This document shows, one piece after another, positions 53,173-61,766 of a stretch of DNA of 64,000 bases. The DNA comes from Chthoniobacter flavus Ellin428 (GTDB lineage Bacteria; Verrucomicrobiota; Verrucomicrobiia; Chthoniobacterales; Chthoniobacteraceae), in NCBI RefSeq assembly GCF_000173075.1, contig NZ_ABVL01000006.1, positions 248,001-312,000 on the forward strand. The letters run 5' to 3'. A model generated the notes under the pieces. That model did not search any database. It was not told the DNA's origin and was given only the letters and a program-made list of their open reading frames with translations. Numbering within the stretch: position 1 is the first letter of the stretch; each line of letters begins with the position of its first letter. The position numbers and the translations under genes are program-made.

Positions 53173-55932
53173 ATGGCTATTTCGTTCGCGAATCGTTTCA
53201 ACGCCGACCTCCTGGATCAGAATTATGAGCGGTGGCGCAAAGATCCCGCTTCTGTGGACTCGACTTGGGCCGCTTTTTTCGAGGGCTTTGAACTCGGCTC
53301 CGTTCAGCCGAAAAATGGCGCTGCCGCTGCTCAAGCCGGCGCCCCGGTAGCCGCGACCGCTGACGCCCCGCTCCAGACCCGCGTCGATGGTCTCGTTTAC
53401 GCCTATCGTACCCTCGGCCACACCATCGCGAACCTCGACCCGCTGGCCCACGAGCGCCCGCAGAACCCGCTCCTGAGCCTGCGCGAACTCGGCTTCGACG
53501 AAAAGGATCTCGACCTCACGGTGAGCTCGAAGTTCCTCCTCGGCGGCAAGCGCATGAAGCTGCGCGAGATGATCGGCGCGCTGGAGCGTATCTATTGCGG
53601 CCCGATCGGCACCGAGTTCATGCACATCCAGAATCCGCGCGTGCGGAACTGGCTGCGCGAGAAGATCGAGAATCGTCCGGCGGAATCGAGCACGGAGCAG
53701 GAAGTGCAGCGCCGCATCCTGCGCCAGCTCGTGAAGGTCGAGAGCTTCGAGCATTTCCTGCACACGAAATACCAGGGCCAGAAACGCTTCTCGCTCGAGG
53801 GCGGCGAATCGCTCATCACCGCGCTCTACGGCATCCTTGAGACCTGCCCGAATCGGGGCGTCGAAGAGATCTGCCTCGGTATGGCGCATCGCGGCCGCTT
53901 GAGCGTGATTGCGGAATTTCTGCGCAAGCCGTTCCGCACGATGTTCGCGGAATTCTCCGAGAATTACCTGCCGAACACCACCGCCGGCGATGGCGACGTG
54001 AAGTACCACCTCGGCTATATGACCACGCGGAAGCTCAAGAGCGGCGAGGAAGTGGAAGTGCGTCTTTCGGCCAACCCCAGCCACCTCGAGGCCGTGAACC
54101 CCGTGGTGATGGGCATGACCCGCGCCCGCCAGCGCATCCGCAAGGACACCGATGATCGCCGCAAGGTCATCGCCGTGCTCATCCATGGTGACGCCGCGTT
54201 CGCCGGCCAGGGCATTGTCGCGGAAACGCTGAACATGTCGCAGCTCCAGGGCTATCGCATCGGCGGCACGGTGCACATCATCGTGAACAACCAGATCGGT
54301 TTCACCACGCTGCCCGCGGATGCGCGCTCGACGACCTATTGCACCGACGTGGCAAAGATGATCGAGGCTCCGATCTTTCACGTGAATGGCGACAACCCGC
54401 TCGCCGTGCGCTTCGTCTCGGAGCTGGCGCTGGAATTCCGCCAGACCTTCAAGCGCGACGTCGTCATCGACATCTACTGCTACCGCCGGCATGGCCACAA
54501 TGAAGCCGATGATCCGGTCTCCACGCAGCCCACGATGTATGCCGACATCACCACGCACCCGAGTGTGGGCACGCAGTTTGAAAGGCAGCTCGTCTCCGCC
54601 GGCGTGATCTCGCAGGAGGAGGCCGACGCGCTCGAAAAGGAAATGGAAGAGCGCCACGAAAAGGCGCTGGGCATCGTCAAGGCGGCGGAGAAGGACCAGA
54701 CGATCAACAGCTTCAGCGGTTCCACCGCCGCCCCGCAGCCGGTCTACACCCACGAGCCGGTCGACACCGCGGTCCGCAAGGAAAACCTCGCGAAGGTGGT
54801 GAAGGCGCTGACCAGCGTGCCCGAAGGCTTTACCATTCAGCCGAAGCTGAAGAGCTTCCTGCTCGAGAAACGGGCGAAAGTGTGGGCGAACAACGGTCCC
54901 TTCGACTGGGCCTACGGCGAAGCGCTGGCCATGGGCTCGCTGCTCCTCGAAGGCATCCCCGTGCGCCTCAGCGGACAGGATGCGCGGCGTGGCACCTTCA
55001 GCCAGCGCAACTCCTATCTCTATGACCAGAAAACGCGCGAGCGCTACTGCCCGCTCAAGCATATCTCGCCCGACCAGGCGCAGGTCTGCATTTACAATTC
55101 GCTGCTCAGCGAATCCGGCGTGCTTGGTTTCGACTATGGCTACTCGCTGAATTTCCCGAACCTGCTCTGCATGTGGGAGGCGCAATTCGGTGACTTCGCC
55201 AATGGTGCGCAGGTCATCATCGACCAGTTCATTTCCTCCGCGGAATCGAAGTGGCAGCGTCCGAGCAGCCTCGTGCTGCTCCTGCCGCACGGCTACGAGG
55301 GGCAGGGACCGGAGCACTCCTCCGCGCGTCTCGAGCGCTTCCTCCAGCTCTGCGCCGAGGACAATATCCAGGTCTGCAATCTGACCACGCCCGCGCAGTA
55401 TTTCCATGTGCTGCGCCGGCAGATGAAGCGCACCTTCAAAAAGCCGCTGGTCATCATGACGCCGAAGTCGATGCTGCGTCTCGAAGCCGCGGCGTCGAAG
55501 CTCGAGGACTTCACCAACGATCGTTTCCACGAGATCCTCGCCGACCCGTTGCACACGGAACCGGAGAAGGTCAAACGCGTGATCCTCTGTACGGGCAAGG
55601 TCTACTACGACCTGCTGAAACATCGTGAAGAGAAGAAGATCACCGACGCCGCCATCGTCCGCGTGGAACAGCTCTATCCGTTGGATGAAGCGCAGCTCAA
55701 GGCCGCGGTGGGACACTATGCGAATGCCACGGCGCTCGTGTGGTGCCAGGAGGAGTCCCAGAACATGGGCGCCTGGAGCTACATGTTCTGGCACTTGAAC
55801 CGCATGTTCCACTCGATCCCGCTCTGGTACGCCGGCCGCGGCGCCAGCGCCAGCCCGGCGGTCGGTTCGCTGGCCGGGCATCGTGCGGAGCAAAAGCTCA
55901 TCATCCAGGACGCCTTTAACCTAGGCCAATAG
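53173..55932 (+). CDS. sucA: 2-oxoglutarate dehydrogenase E1 component
   Basis: A 919-residue thiamine-diphosphate enzyme of usual length. Motifs: FNADLLDQNYERWRKDP at the start (E2-binding), GMAHRGRLSVIAEFLRKP near 235, HGDAAFAGQGIVAETLNMSQ near 337 and CYRRHGHNEADDP near 435, then FSQRNSYLYD near 610 and LLPHGYEGQGPEHSSARLER near 700. It decarboxylates 2-oxoglutarate and passes the succinyl group to E2. It is followed by sucB; lpd is not in the window. Confidence 0.97.
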   Translation: MAISFANRFNADLLDQNYERWRKDPASVDSTWAAFFEGFELGSVQPKNGAAAAQAGAPVAATADAPLQTRVDGLVYAYRTLGHTIANLDPLAHERPQNPLLSLRELGFDEKDLDLTVSSKFLLGGKRMKLREMIGALERIYCGPIGTEFMHIQNPRVRNWLREKIENRPAESSTEQEVQRRILRQLVKVESFEHFLHTKYQGQKRFSLEGGESLITALYGILETCPNRGVEEICLGMAHRGRLSVIAEFLRKPFRTMFAEFSENYLPNTTAGDGDVKYHLGYMTTRKLKSGEEVEVRLSANPSHLEAVNPVVMGMTRARQRIRKDTDDRRKVIAVLIHGDAAFAGQGIVAETLNMSQLQGYRIGGTVHIIVNNQIGFTTLPADARSTTYCTDVAKMIEAPIFHVNGDNPLAVRFVSELALEFRQTFKRDVVIDIYCYRRHGHNEADDPVSTQPTMYADITTHPSVGTQFERQLVSAGVISQEEADALEKEMEERHEKALGIVKAAEKDQTINSFSGSTAAPQPVYTHEPVDTAVRKENLAKVVKALTSVPEGFTIQPKLKSFLLEKRAKVWANNGPFDWAYGEALAMGSLLLEGIPVRLSGQDARRGTFSQRNSYLYDQKTRERYCPLKHISPDQAQVCIYNSLLSESGVLGFDYGYSLNFPNLLCMWEAQFGDFANGAQVIIDQFISSAESKWQRPSSLVLLLPHGYEGQGPEHSSARLERFLQLCAEDNIQVCNLTTPAQYFHVLRRQMKRTFKKPLVIMTPKSMLRLEAAASKLEDFTNDRFHEILADPLHTEPEKVKRVILCTGKVYYDLLKHREEKKITDAAIVRVEQLYPLDEAQLKAAVGHYANATALVWCQEESQNMGAWSYMFWHLNRMFHSIPLWYAGRGASASPAVGSLAGHRAEQKLIIQDAFNLGQ

Positions 55933-55935
55933 CAA

Positions 55936-56023
55936 TTCGGATTGCGGAATGCGGAATGCGGAATGTAAGACACCGCTCCGCGCTACCGAACTCCGAACCC
56001 CGATCTTCGAACTCCGAATTTTC
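55936..56023. repeat. word repeat I (GGAATGC and CCGAACT words) between sucA and sucB
   Basis: The left part repeats GGAATGC-type words after AATTCGGA (55936-55965) and the right part repeats CCGAACT/CCGAAT words (55985-56021); both ends read AATTCGGA/TCCGAATT, so the whole is a weak long palindrome. It starts 3 nt after the sucA stop. Confidence 0.5.
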
Positions 56024-56025
56024 CC

Positions 56026-57210
56026 ATGTCTCTCGAAATCAAAATCCCTGCCGTTGGCGAATCGATCACCAGCGGGCTCCTCTCGGTGTGGCACAAAAAC
56101 GACGGCGACGCCGTGCAAGCGGGCGATGCGCTCGTGACGCTCGAGACCGACAAGGTTTCGACGGAGATCACCGCCGAGAAAGCCGGCACCTTGCGGGTGA
56201 AAGTGCCCGCCGGCACCGAGGTGAAGATCGGTGAAGTCGTCGGGACCATCGAGCCCGCTGAGGCGGGTGCTGCTTCCGCGCCCGCGAAGAGCGCCGAGCA
56301 GGTGCACGATGATAAATCGGACGCGAAGCAGACGCGCGAACACGTCGAGCCGCCCGCCGCGGTGATGCCGAAGACCCCGGCGGTGTCGATCCCGAAGCAG
56401 GCTTCGTCAGAAGTGGAGCACACCGCGAAGCCGAGCATTTCCGAGGCTGTCGCCGCGGCGAATGTCTCGCTGGCCGTCGTTTCGGAAAATGCCGTCGCGC
56501 CGGTGAGCGAAGGGCGCATCACCCGCAAGAAGCTTTCGCCGTTGCGCCGCAAGATCGCGCAGCAGCTCGTGATGGCGCAGCACACCGCCGCCATCCTCAC
56601 CACATTCAACGAATGCGACATGAGCGCGGTGATGAAGCTGCGCTCCAGCCAGCAGGAAGCGTTTACCAAGGAGCACGGAGTCAAGCTCGGCTTCATGTCG
56701 TTCTTCATCAAGGCGACCGTCAGCGCGCTGAAGGCCGTGCCGGCGATCAATGGCCGCATGGATGGCGAAGACTTTGTGCAGAATCACTACTTCGATGTCG
56801 GCGTGGCCGTCGGCACCGAGCGTGGACTCGTTGTGCCGGTCATCCGCGATGCGGATCAGAAGTCGTTCGCGCAGATCGAGCGCGACCTCGCCGATTACGC
56901 GAATAAAGCGCGCGAAGGCAAAATCAAGATCGAGGATCTGCAGGGCGGTGTCTTCACGATCAGCAACGGCGGCATCTATGGCTCGTTGCTCAGCACGCCG
57001 ATCCTCAATCCGCCGCAATCCGGCATCCTCGGCATGCACAAGATCCAGGAACGCCCGATCGCTGAAAAGGGCCAGGTCGTCATCCGCCCGATGATGTATC
57101 TCGCGCTCAGCTACGATCACCGCGTGGTCGACGGCAAGGAAGCCGTGACCTTCCTGATCCGGGTGAAAGAGTGCATCGAGAACCCGGCGCGGTTGTTGCT
57201 GGATTTGTGA
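56026..57210 (+). CDS. sucB: dihydrolipoyllysine succinyltransferase (E2) of 2-oxoglutarate dehydrogenase
   Basis: A 394-residue E2. The lipoyl domain has [20 protein letters not shown] with lipoyl Lys near 44, followed by a Pro/Ala/Lys-rich linker, a peripheral-subunit-binding-like part that is short or degenerate, and the catalytic domain ending in [13 protein letters not shown] (His near 365, Asp near 369). It forms the core of the complex. It lies 93 bp after sucA, with repeat I between. Confidence 0.95.
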   Translation: MSLEIKIPAVGESITSGLLSVWHKNDGDAVQAGDALVTLETDKVSTEITAEKAGTLRVKVPAGTEVKIGEVVGTIEPAEAGAASAPAKSAEQVHDDKSDAKQTREHVEPPAAVMPKTPAVSIPKQASSEVEHTAKPSISEAVAAANVSLAVVSENAVAPVSEGRITRKKLSPLRRKIAQQLVMAQHTAAILTTFNECDMSAVMKLRSSQQEAFTKEHGVKLGFMSFFIKATVSALKAVPAINGRMDGEDFVQNHYFDVGVAVGTERGLVVPVIRDADQKSFAQIERDLADYANKAREGKIKIEDLQGGVFTISNGGIYGSLLSTPILNPPQSGILGMHKIQERPIAEKGQVVIRPMMYLALSYDHRVVDGKEAVTFLIRVKECIENPARLLLDL

Positions 57211-57284
57211 AATGACGAATGACGGATGATCCCGCGAAACGGGAACGAGTCGCCTTCCTTTCGTCATTCGACGTTAGTCATTCC
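57210..57284. repeat. word palindrome J (AATGACG)
   Basis: Left arm 57210-57229 overlaps the last base of the sucB stop and repeats AATGACGA words; right arm 57264-57284 is a partial reverse complement (TCATTCG, GTCATTCC). Weak but consistent with the other stop-associated palindromes. Confidence 0.5.
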
Positions 57285-57298
57285 CATGCCCCTCTTCT

Positions 57299-57405
57299 CG
57301 TGCCCAAGCTCCAGCTTGGGCACGCAGTTGTCTTGGAAGCTCCAGCTTCCCTCCGACGAAGCTGGAGCTTCGCAGACAGTGGCATTACCAAGCTGGAGCT
57401 TGGTA
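57299..57405. repeat. array of four AAGCT(CC/GG)AGCTT hairpins with compensated flanks
   Basis: Four self-complementary units share the core AAGCTCCAGCTT or its reverse complement: 57299-57324 (flank CGTGCCC/GGGCACG), 57335-57350 (GG/CC), 57357-57372 (CG/CG) and 57386-57405 (TACC/GGTA). Each flank pair is complementary although the flanks differ, and the first two units are inverted relative to the last two, so a larger cruciform is also possible. It follows repeat J after sucB. Confidence 0.85.
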
Positions 57406-57492
57406 ACGAGGGGCGAAAAGGCTTCCCGGTGGCGGGTCGCTTGCCCGAACTGGCCATCCCTCGCCGACGCGCGAATATCCTAACGAGCATCA

Positions 57493-57924
57493 ATGAACTT
57501 CGTTTACCTCGCAGATGGAGCTGAATCCTTCGACTTCCTCTCGCCGGGGCAAGTTTTTCGCGGCGATCCTCTTTGTTGGGCCGGCGCGCCAGCGATGGTC
57601 GGCTGTCTTGTCGGTTGTCTCGTATGGGCGATGAGGCTTCGGCGTAAGGGGCGACCTTCTCCCTGCTTTCCGGGACCTTTACTGTTGGCTCTTGTTCCCA
57701 TCGCCGTCGGCGTAGCGACTGGCCTTTGGTTCCTGAGTCATTTCATTCAGGCATATATCCGGGCGCGTTCTGCCGGGATCGAGACCAACGGTGGTGATGA
57801 GCTGATTGTGAGCATTGCTGCGGTTGCTGAACTCATACTTGGTTTGGGCGCGTTCTTTTCAGTCGTCGCCGTTGGCCTGCTCATCCTGATCCATCGCAAT
57901 GCCGGATCTTCCGCGGCGACCTGA
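57493..57924 (+). CDS. small membrane protein of unknown function
   Basis: A 143-residue protein with about three membrane helices (AMVGCLVGCLVWAM, LLLALVPIAVGVATGLWFLS, LILGLGAFFSVVAVGLLILI). Between them is a charged loop YIRARSAGIETNGG. The helix arrangement is faintly like ExbB/MotA but no defining motif is present. It is likely a real gene; the following LssY_C gene starts 48 bp later in the same orientation. Confidence 0.5.
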   Translation: MNFVYLADGAESFDFLSPGQVFRGDPLCWAGAPAMVGCLVGCLVWAMRLRRKGRPSPCFPGPLLLALVPIAVGVATGLWFLSHFIQAYIRARSAGIETNGGDELIVSIAAVAELILGLGAFFSVVAVGLLILIHRNAGSSAAT

Positions 57925-57971
57925 ATCAGGGACTTCCTTCCCTCTGCGAAAGCTGTCATACCTCAGCCCGC

Positions 57972-58751
57972 ATGGCGCGTCCATTGACCCGTTTCATCGA
58001 GCGCTTTGGTGATTGGCTGATCGGCCTGTTGGCCGTTTGGGTCGTCATCGCCTACCTCGCGCTGCCCGTCTGGTGGAAGCGTCACGAGGCGAAGCACCCG
58101 GCTTTGATCGACGCGCCGTACATCACTGAGACCGGTGCGCACATTCCGGGCGATCCGCTGAACCTGTCCGTCATCGGCGCGGAGGACGATCTCCGCTCGG
58201 CCTTGGGAGCCGCCGGCTGGTATGCTCCGGATTCGATCACCATTCGCAGCAGCCTGCACATCGCGGCGTCCACGATCTTTCATCGTCCTTATCTCGATGC
58301 GCCGGTCAGCAATCTGTTTCTCTTCGGTCGCAAGGAAGATCTCGCCTTCGAGAAGCCGGCGGGGCGTGATCCACGGGAGCGGCATCACGTGCGGTTTTGG
58401 AAAGCGCCGCAACTCGACGAGCAAGGCCGGCCATGCTGGTTTGGTGCCGCGACCTTCGACCGCAGCGTCGGCTTGAGCCACACCACCGGCCAGATCACCC
58501 ATCACATCGCCGCGGACATCGACATGGAACGCGACGGTTTGGTCGTCGACCTGCAACGCGTCAATCGGGTGCAGTCACTCGATTGGAAGAACGACTTCCA
58601 GCCGCAACCCGACGGACGCAACGGCGGCGGTGATCCGTGGCATACGGATCAGCGTATGGCGGTGGTGACGCTGAAAGCAGGGCTTGCAACCGTGGCCGGC
58701 CAGATGGAGGGGCTTGCTCCGTCTGCGCCCCATCTTCCAGCTTCGCACTGA
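57972..58751 (+). CDS. LssY C-terminal-domain protein
   Basis: A 259-residue protein: N-terminal membrane helix (WLIGLLAVWVVIAYLALPVW) then the LssY_C domain, with LNLSVIGAEDDLRSALGAAG near 56, FGRKEDLAFEKPAGRDPRER near 117 and HHVRFWKAP near 138, GAATFDRSVGLSHTTGQ near 160 and HHIAADIDMERDG near 178. In DedA-type LssY proteins this domain is fused to a membrane part; function unknown. The last 17 or so residues (after TVAGQ) lie in the left arm of the repeat at 58704-58781 and are probably not ancestral. Confidence 0.8.
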   Translation: MARPLTRFIERFGDWLIGLLAVWVVIAYLALPVWWKRHEAKHPALIDAPYITETGAHIPGDPLNLSVIGAEDDLRSALGAAGWYAPDSITIRSSLHIAASTIFHRPYLDAPVSNLFLFGRKEDLAFEKPAGRDPRERHHVRFWKAPQLDEQGRPCWFGAATFDRSVGLSHTTGQITHHIAADIDMERDGLVVDLQRVNRVQSLDWKNDFQPQPDGRNGGGDPWHTDQRMAVVTLKAGLATVAGQMEGLAPSAPHLPASH

Positions 58752-58781
58752 AGTGGGCGGCGACGGAGCACCGCCCTCCAT
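58704..58781. repeat. palindromic element overlapping the 3' end of the LssY_C gene
   Basis: Arms 58704-58730 and 58755-58781 are reverse complements with two short mismatched blocks (ATGGAGGG, GCTCCGTC and CCC conserved). A smaller CTTC.../GAAG hairpin is in the loop. The left arm and loop are translated as the C-terminal tail of the LssY_C protein. Confidence 0.8.
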
Positions 58782-58784
58782 CGA

Positions 58785-59570
58785 TCAATTCAGCCCCGCA
58801 TCCGCCATCTGCTGACGCAAGGCGGCCAGCGCCTTCGCTGGCTCGGTGTTCACGTCCTTCCACTCCGGTTCGATGGCCAGCGTCTTGTTGTAACCGGCCT
58901 TCTTCAGTGCGCGGAGATAGGGACGCAGGTCGTAATCCGTCGTTCCGGGAATGGCGCGGCCTTTGATCTCCGAAACATGGATGTGCTCCAGAATGTCTGC
59001 GAACCGCTCGATCTCGCTCGGCGCTTCGCTCTCGATATCCATGTGGAAGTTGTCCGCCAGCAGCCGCACGCTGGAATGGCCCACGCTGTGCACGATGTCC
59101 GCGCCATCGGCGAGTGACATGATGAAATTCGAATCCACCCGGCAGACCGGTTCGATGACGATGATCACACCGTGCCGTTCCGCGAGCGGAGCATAGCTGG
59201 CCACGGCGCGAATGAACTGCTCGCGGGCCTGCTCTTTGGAGAAGCCTTCCGGCACCCGGCGCGAGGCGCCGCTGCCCCAGACGATCTTTTTCACGCCCAC
59301 CTGCTCGGCACGGCGGAAGACACTCTCGCCCCAACGCTGCAGGCGGGCTTCATCGACCGAGGGTCCGATCGGGCGCAAGTCCGGCGGCAGCAGCCGATTG
59401 GCCGCCGTCACCGGCTTCGCCAGGGACTTTACGATGGCCAGACGCTCACGGAAAGCCGCCTCGTCCGCCTCGGGCACCAGGAGGGTCTGCACGTTCTCCT
59501 CCACGAAATCGAAAGGTTGATCGGCAAACGCCGCGCCGTGTTTGATGTCGATGTAAAGGCCGAGTTGCAT
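58785..59570 (-). CDS. sugar phosphate isomerase/epimerase family TIM-barrel protein
   Basis: A 261-residue AP-endonuclease-2-like barrel with GVKKIVWGSGASRRVPEGFS near 90, IVIEPVCR near 140 (metal-binding Glu), ADNFHMDIES near 170 (Asp/His) and HIHVSEIKGR near 192, then a final AIEPEW. These metal residues fit xylose-isomerase-like epimerases/isomerases of sugars or inositol. It is divergent from ilvN and convergent with the LssY_C gene. The substrate is unknown. Confidence 0.85.
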   Translation of the reverse strand: MQLGLYIDIKHGAAFADQPFDFVEENVQTLLVPEADEAAFRERLAIVKSLAKPVTAANRLLPPDLRPIGPSVDEARLQRWGESVFRRAEQVGVKKIVWGSGASRRVPEGFSKEQAREQFIRAVASYAPLAERHGVIIVIEPVCRVDSNFIMSLADGADIVHSVGHSSVRLLADNFHMDIESEAPSEIERFADILEHIHVSEIKGRAIPGTTDYDLRPYLRALKKAGYNKTLAIEPEWKDVNTEPAKALAALRQQMADAGLN

Positions 59571-59615
59571 GGGAGAAATGGGTGAAGGGGCAGTGCAACT
59601 GGCCCGAAGCGGGGC

Positions 59616-59633
59616 GTCAACTTTAAGTTTGAC
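59616..59633. promoter_or_regulatory. short near-palindrome before ilvN, possible operator
   Basis: GTCAACTTTAAGTTTGAC is near-symmetrical with GTCAA/TTGAC ends and lies in the divergent region between the isomerase (start 59570) and ilvN (start 59673). It could be a regulator site or a small hairpin. Confidence 0.3.
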
Positions 59634-59672
59634 TCACTCGCGACCCGCACCGAGACTCCGCGCCCCTAAATT

Positions 59673-60152
59673 ATGCGCCACACGATATCCGTTCTCGTCG
59701 AAAACAAATTCGGCGTGCTTACGCGCATCGCCGGAATGTTCAGTGGGCGCGGCTTCAATATCGATACGTTGAATGTCGGCCCTACGCTCGATCCATCCAC
59801 CTCGCGGATGACGATCGTCGTCCAAGGCGATGACACCGTCCTTGAACAAGTCACCAAGCAACTCAACAAGCTGGTCGATGTCATTCACATCGACGACTTC
59901 CACGACGACGAGGTCGTGGAGCGCGAGTTGCTGCTCATGCGTGTGACCGTCACCCCGGGCAACCGCACCGAAGTCATGCAGCTCTGCGACATCTTCCGCG
60001 CGAAGATCGTGGACGTGCAGCACGAAGTGCTCGGCATCGAAGTCACCGGCAACGAATCCAAGATTCAGAAATTTCTCATGCTTATGGGCAAGTTCGGCAT
60101 CTCCGAGCTCTCGCGCACCGGTCGCGTCGCCCTTGCCCGCAAACCCAACTAA
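59673..60152 (+). CDS. ilvN: acetolactate synthase small (regulatory) subunit
   Basis: A 159-residue protein with the ACT domain ([35 protein letters not shown]) and a C-terminal ALS small-subunit part ([20 protein letters not shown]). It binds valine and regulates the catalytic subunit IlvB, which is not in the window. It lies 20 bp before ilvC; the pair is a common arrangement for branched-chain amino acid synthesis. Confidence 0.95.
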   Translation: MRHTISVLVENKFGVLTRIAGMFSGRGFNIDTLNVGPTLDPSTSRMTIVVQGDDTVLEQVTKQLNKLVDVIHIDDFHDDEVVERELLLMRVTVTPGNRTEVMQLCDIFRAKIVDVQHEVLGIEVTGNESKIQKFLMLMGKFGISELSRTGRVALARKPN

Positions 60153-60172
60153 ACCTCGAACCCCTATCTCTC

Positions 60173-61193
60173 ATGGCCAAAGTCTACACTGACAAAGACG
60201 CTGATCTCTCCATCTTCAAAGGCAAAACCCTCGCCGTCCTCGGCTTCGGTTCGCAGGGCCACGCCCACGCACTGAACCTCAAGGAATCCGGCGCCAAGGT
60301 CATCATCGGCCTCTACAAGGGTTCGAAGTCGATTCCGGTCGCCAAGGAAAAGGGCTTCGAGGTCTACGAGACCGGTGAAGCGGTGAAGAAGGCCGACGTC
60401 ATCTTCGTCGCGCTGCCCGACACCAAGCAGGCCGCTGCTTTCGAGAAGGACATCAAGCCCAACCCTCAGCAAGGGCAAGACCCTCCTCTTCAGCCACGGC
60501 TTCGCCATCCATTTCAAGACCGTTGTCCCGCCGAAGGACGTGAACGTCATCATGGTCGCCCCGAAAGGCCCGGGCCATATCGTTCGCCGCCAGTACACCG
60601 AAGGCAAGGGCGTGCCCGCTCTCATCGCCGTGTATCAGGGTGGCAAGGAAGCCAAGAAGATCGCTCTCGCCTGGGCGAAGGGCGTGGGTGGCACCCGCGC
60701 CGGCGTCATCGAGACGGACTTCAAGGAAGAGACCGAGACCGATCTCTTCGGCGAACAGACCGTACTCTGCGGCGGTTGCACCGCGCTGGTCCAGGCCGGC
60801 TTCGAGGTCCTCGTCGAGGCGGGTTACTCGCCCGAGATGGCTTATTTCGAGTGCCTGCACGAGCTCAAGCTCATCGTCGATCTGATGAATGAAAAGGGCA
60901 TCGCCGGCATGCGCTTCTCGATCTCCGAGACGGCGAAGTGGGGCGACATCACCGTCGGCCCGAAGATCATCGATTCCGGGGTGAAGAAGCGGATGAAAGC
61001 CGCGCTCAAGGACATTCAGACCGGCAAGTTCGCCAAGGACTGGGTCAAGGAATATAAGGGCGGCTACAAGAAGTACAACGCCCTCCTCAAGAAGGGCGAG
61101 AAGCATGGCATCGAGAAGACGGGAGAAAAACTCCGTTCGCTCATGCCGTGGATGCCGAAGCGCTCGATCAAGGGCGTGCAGGCCGCTTACTAA
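60173..61193 (+). pseudogene. ilvC: ketol-acid reductoisomerase, frameshifted
   Basis: Class I IlvC of about 340 residues. The N-terminal Rossmann part ([19 protein letters not shown] near 21-39) reads in one frame up to DIKPN; at CCC 60463-60465 one extra base moves the frame, and the rest continues [49 protein letters not shown] (metal-binding Asp/Glu) and [17 protein letters not shown] to the stop at 61193. Both halves are fully conserved, so a sequence error is likely; otherwise the cell could not make valine and isoleucine by this enzyme. Confidence 0.9.
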
Positions 61194-61219
61194 GCACCCG
61201 ACAAAGATTTCCCTTCAGA

Positions 61220-61254
61220 AGCGTCGCTGGGCAACCGGCGGCGCTTTCTTTTTT
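61220..61254 (+). terminator. rho-independent terminator after ilvC
   Basis: An 11-bp stem with two G-U pairs (AGCGTCGCTGG / CCGGCGGCGCT, loop GCAA) is followed by TTTCTTTTTT. It begins 26 nt after the ilvC stop. Confidence 0.85.
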
Positions 61255-61263
61255 GGCAACGAC

Positions 61264-61509
61264 TTACATGATTTCTTCGCCGTTCGGTAATTGACCAATG
61301 CGCAGGAAGGTCTTCACGAGTTCGCCTTCTCCACAAACGATTAGCCCCGGAAAACGTTTGAACCAAAGCGCTGAGGGAACCTCCGGCTCTTGATCAAGCC
61401 ATTCCGCTAAAAGCGTCAGTTGTTGAGCTTCGATACTACGTTCCTGAATCCGCAAGACGAGATGCCGTAGCAGCGCGGGAGGGACTCCTTGCCGTCGGAC
61501 TTTAGGCAT
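61264..61509 (-). CDS. small protein, possible toxin of a toxin-antitoxin-like pair
   Basis: An 81-residue protein (MPKVRRQGVPPALLRHLVLR start) with QERSIEAQQLTLLAEWLDQE and VCGEGELVKTFL. It overlaps the partner gene at 61502-61720 by 8 bp, in the antitoxin-first order. I do not recognise a named toxin family; it resembles small paired genes seen in Verrucomicrobia-type genomes in style only. No catalytic residues are evident. Confidence 0.5.
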   Translation of the reverse strand: MPKVRRQGVPPALLRHLVLRIQERSIEAQQLTLLAEWLDQEPEVPSALWFKRFPGLIVCGEGELVKTFLRIGQLPNGEEIM

Positions 61510-61720
61510 TCGTTCCGCCGTAGAACCCTTGGACGATTTCCTCGCGCAATACGACCGCTTCTACCGGGTCGTCGGTCGCTGCTAGCTCCTTGGCCAGACG
61601 TCCCAGTTCATTTGGGGACAGCTTCCGTTGCGCCCCCAATCGCCACGCGAAGCGGACGACTTTCTCCTGCTCTTGTGGCGGGAGCGCTTCGATTTCGCGG
61701 ATGATTTCGGTAGCGGTCAC
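61502..61720 (-). CDS. small antitoxin-like protein
   Basis: A 72-residue acidic helical protein beginning MTATEIIREIEALPPQEQEK, then VVRFAWRLGAQRKLSPNELG and ending VLREEIVQGFYGG. The IxxxIxxLPPxEQxxV opening is common in DUF2281-type and PIN-partner antitoxins. It overlaps the next gene by 8 bp, as in toxin-antitoxin operons. Function not proved. Confidence 0.55.
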   Translation of the reverse strand: MTATEIIREIEALPPQEQEKVVRFAWRLGAQRKLSPNELGRLAKELAATDDPVEAVVLREEIVQGFYGGTNA

Positions 61721-61766
61721 GGTTGTAGTCTAAGCGGAAGTGCTCTCCGCGACAAGTTCGGCGAAG

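Noticed and set aside
53116-55893. 925-residue open frame on the minus strand opposite sucA
   Set aside because: SucA on the plus strand is complete with all family motifs. The minus frame is the usual GC-driven antisense shadow with no recognisable motif.
57299-57405. CRISPR array or direct-repeat array
   Set aside because: The units are inverted hairpins with unequal spacing and varying flanks, not direct repeats with unique spacers.
60450-60480. programmed ribosomal frameshift in ilvC
   Set aside because: No slippery heptamer or downstream structure is evident, and the same kind of break occurs in unrelated genes at CCC runs, which favours sequence error.
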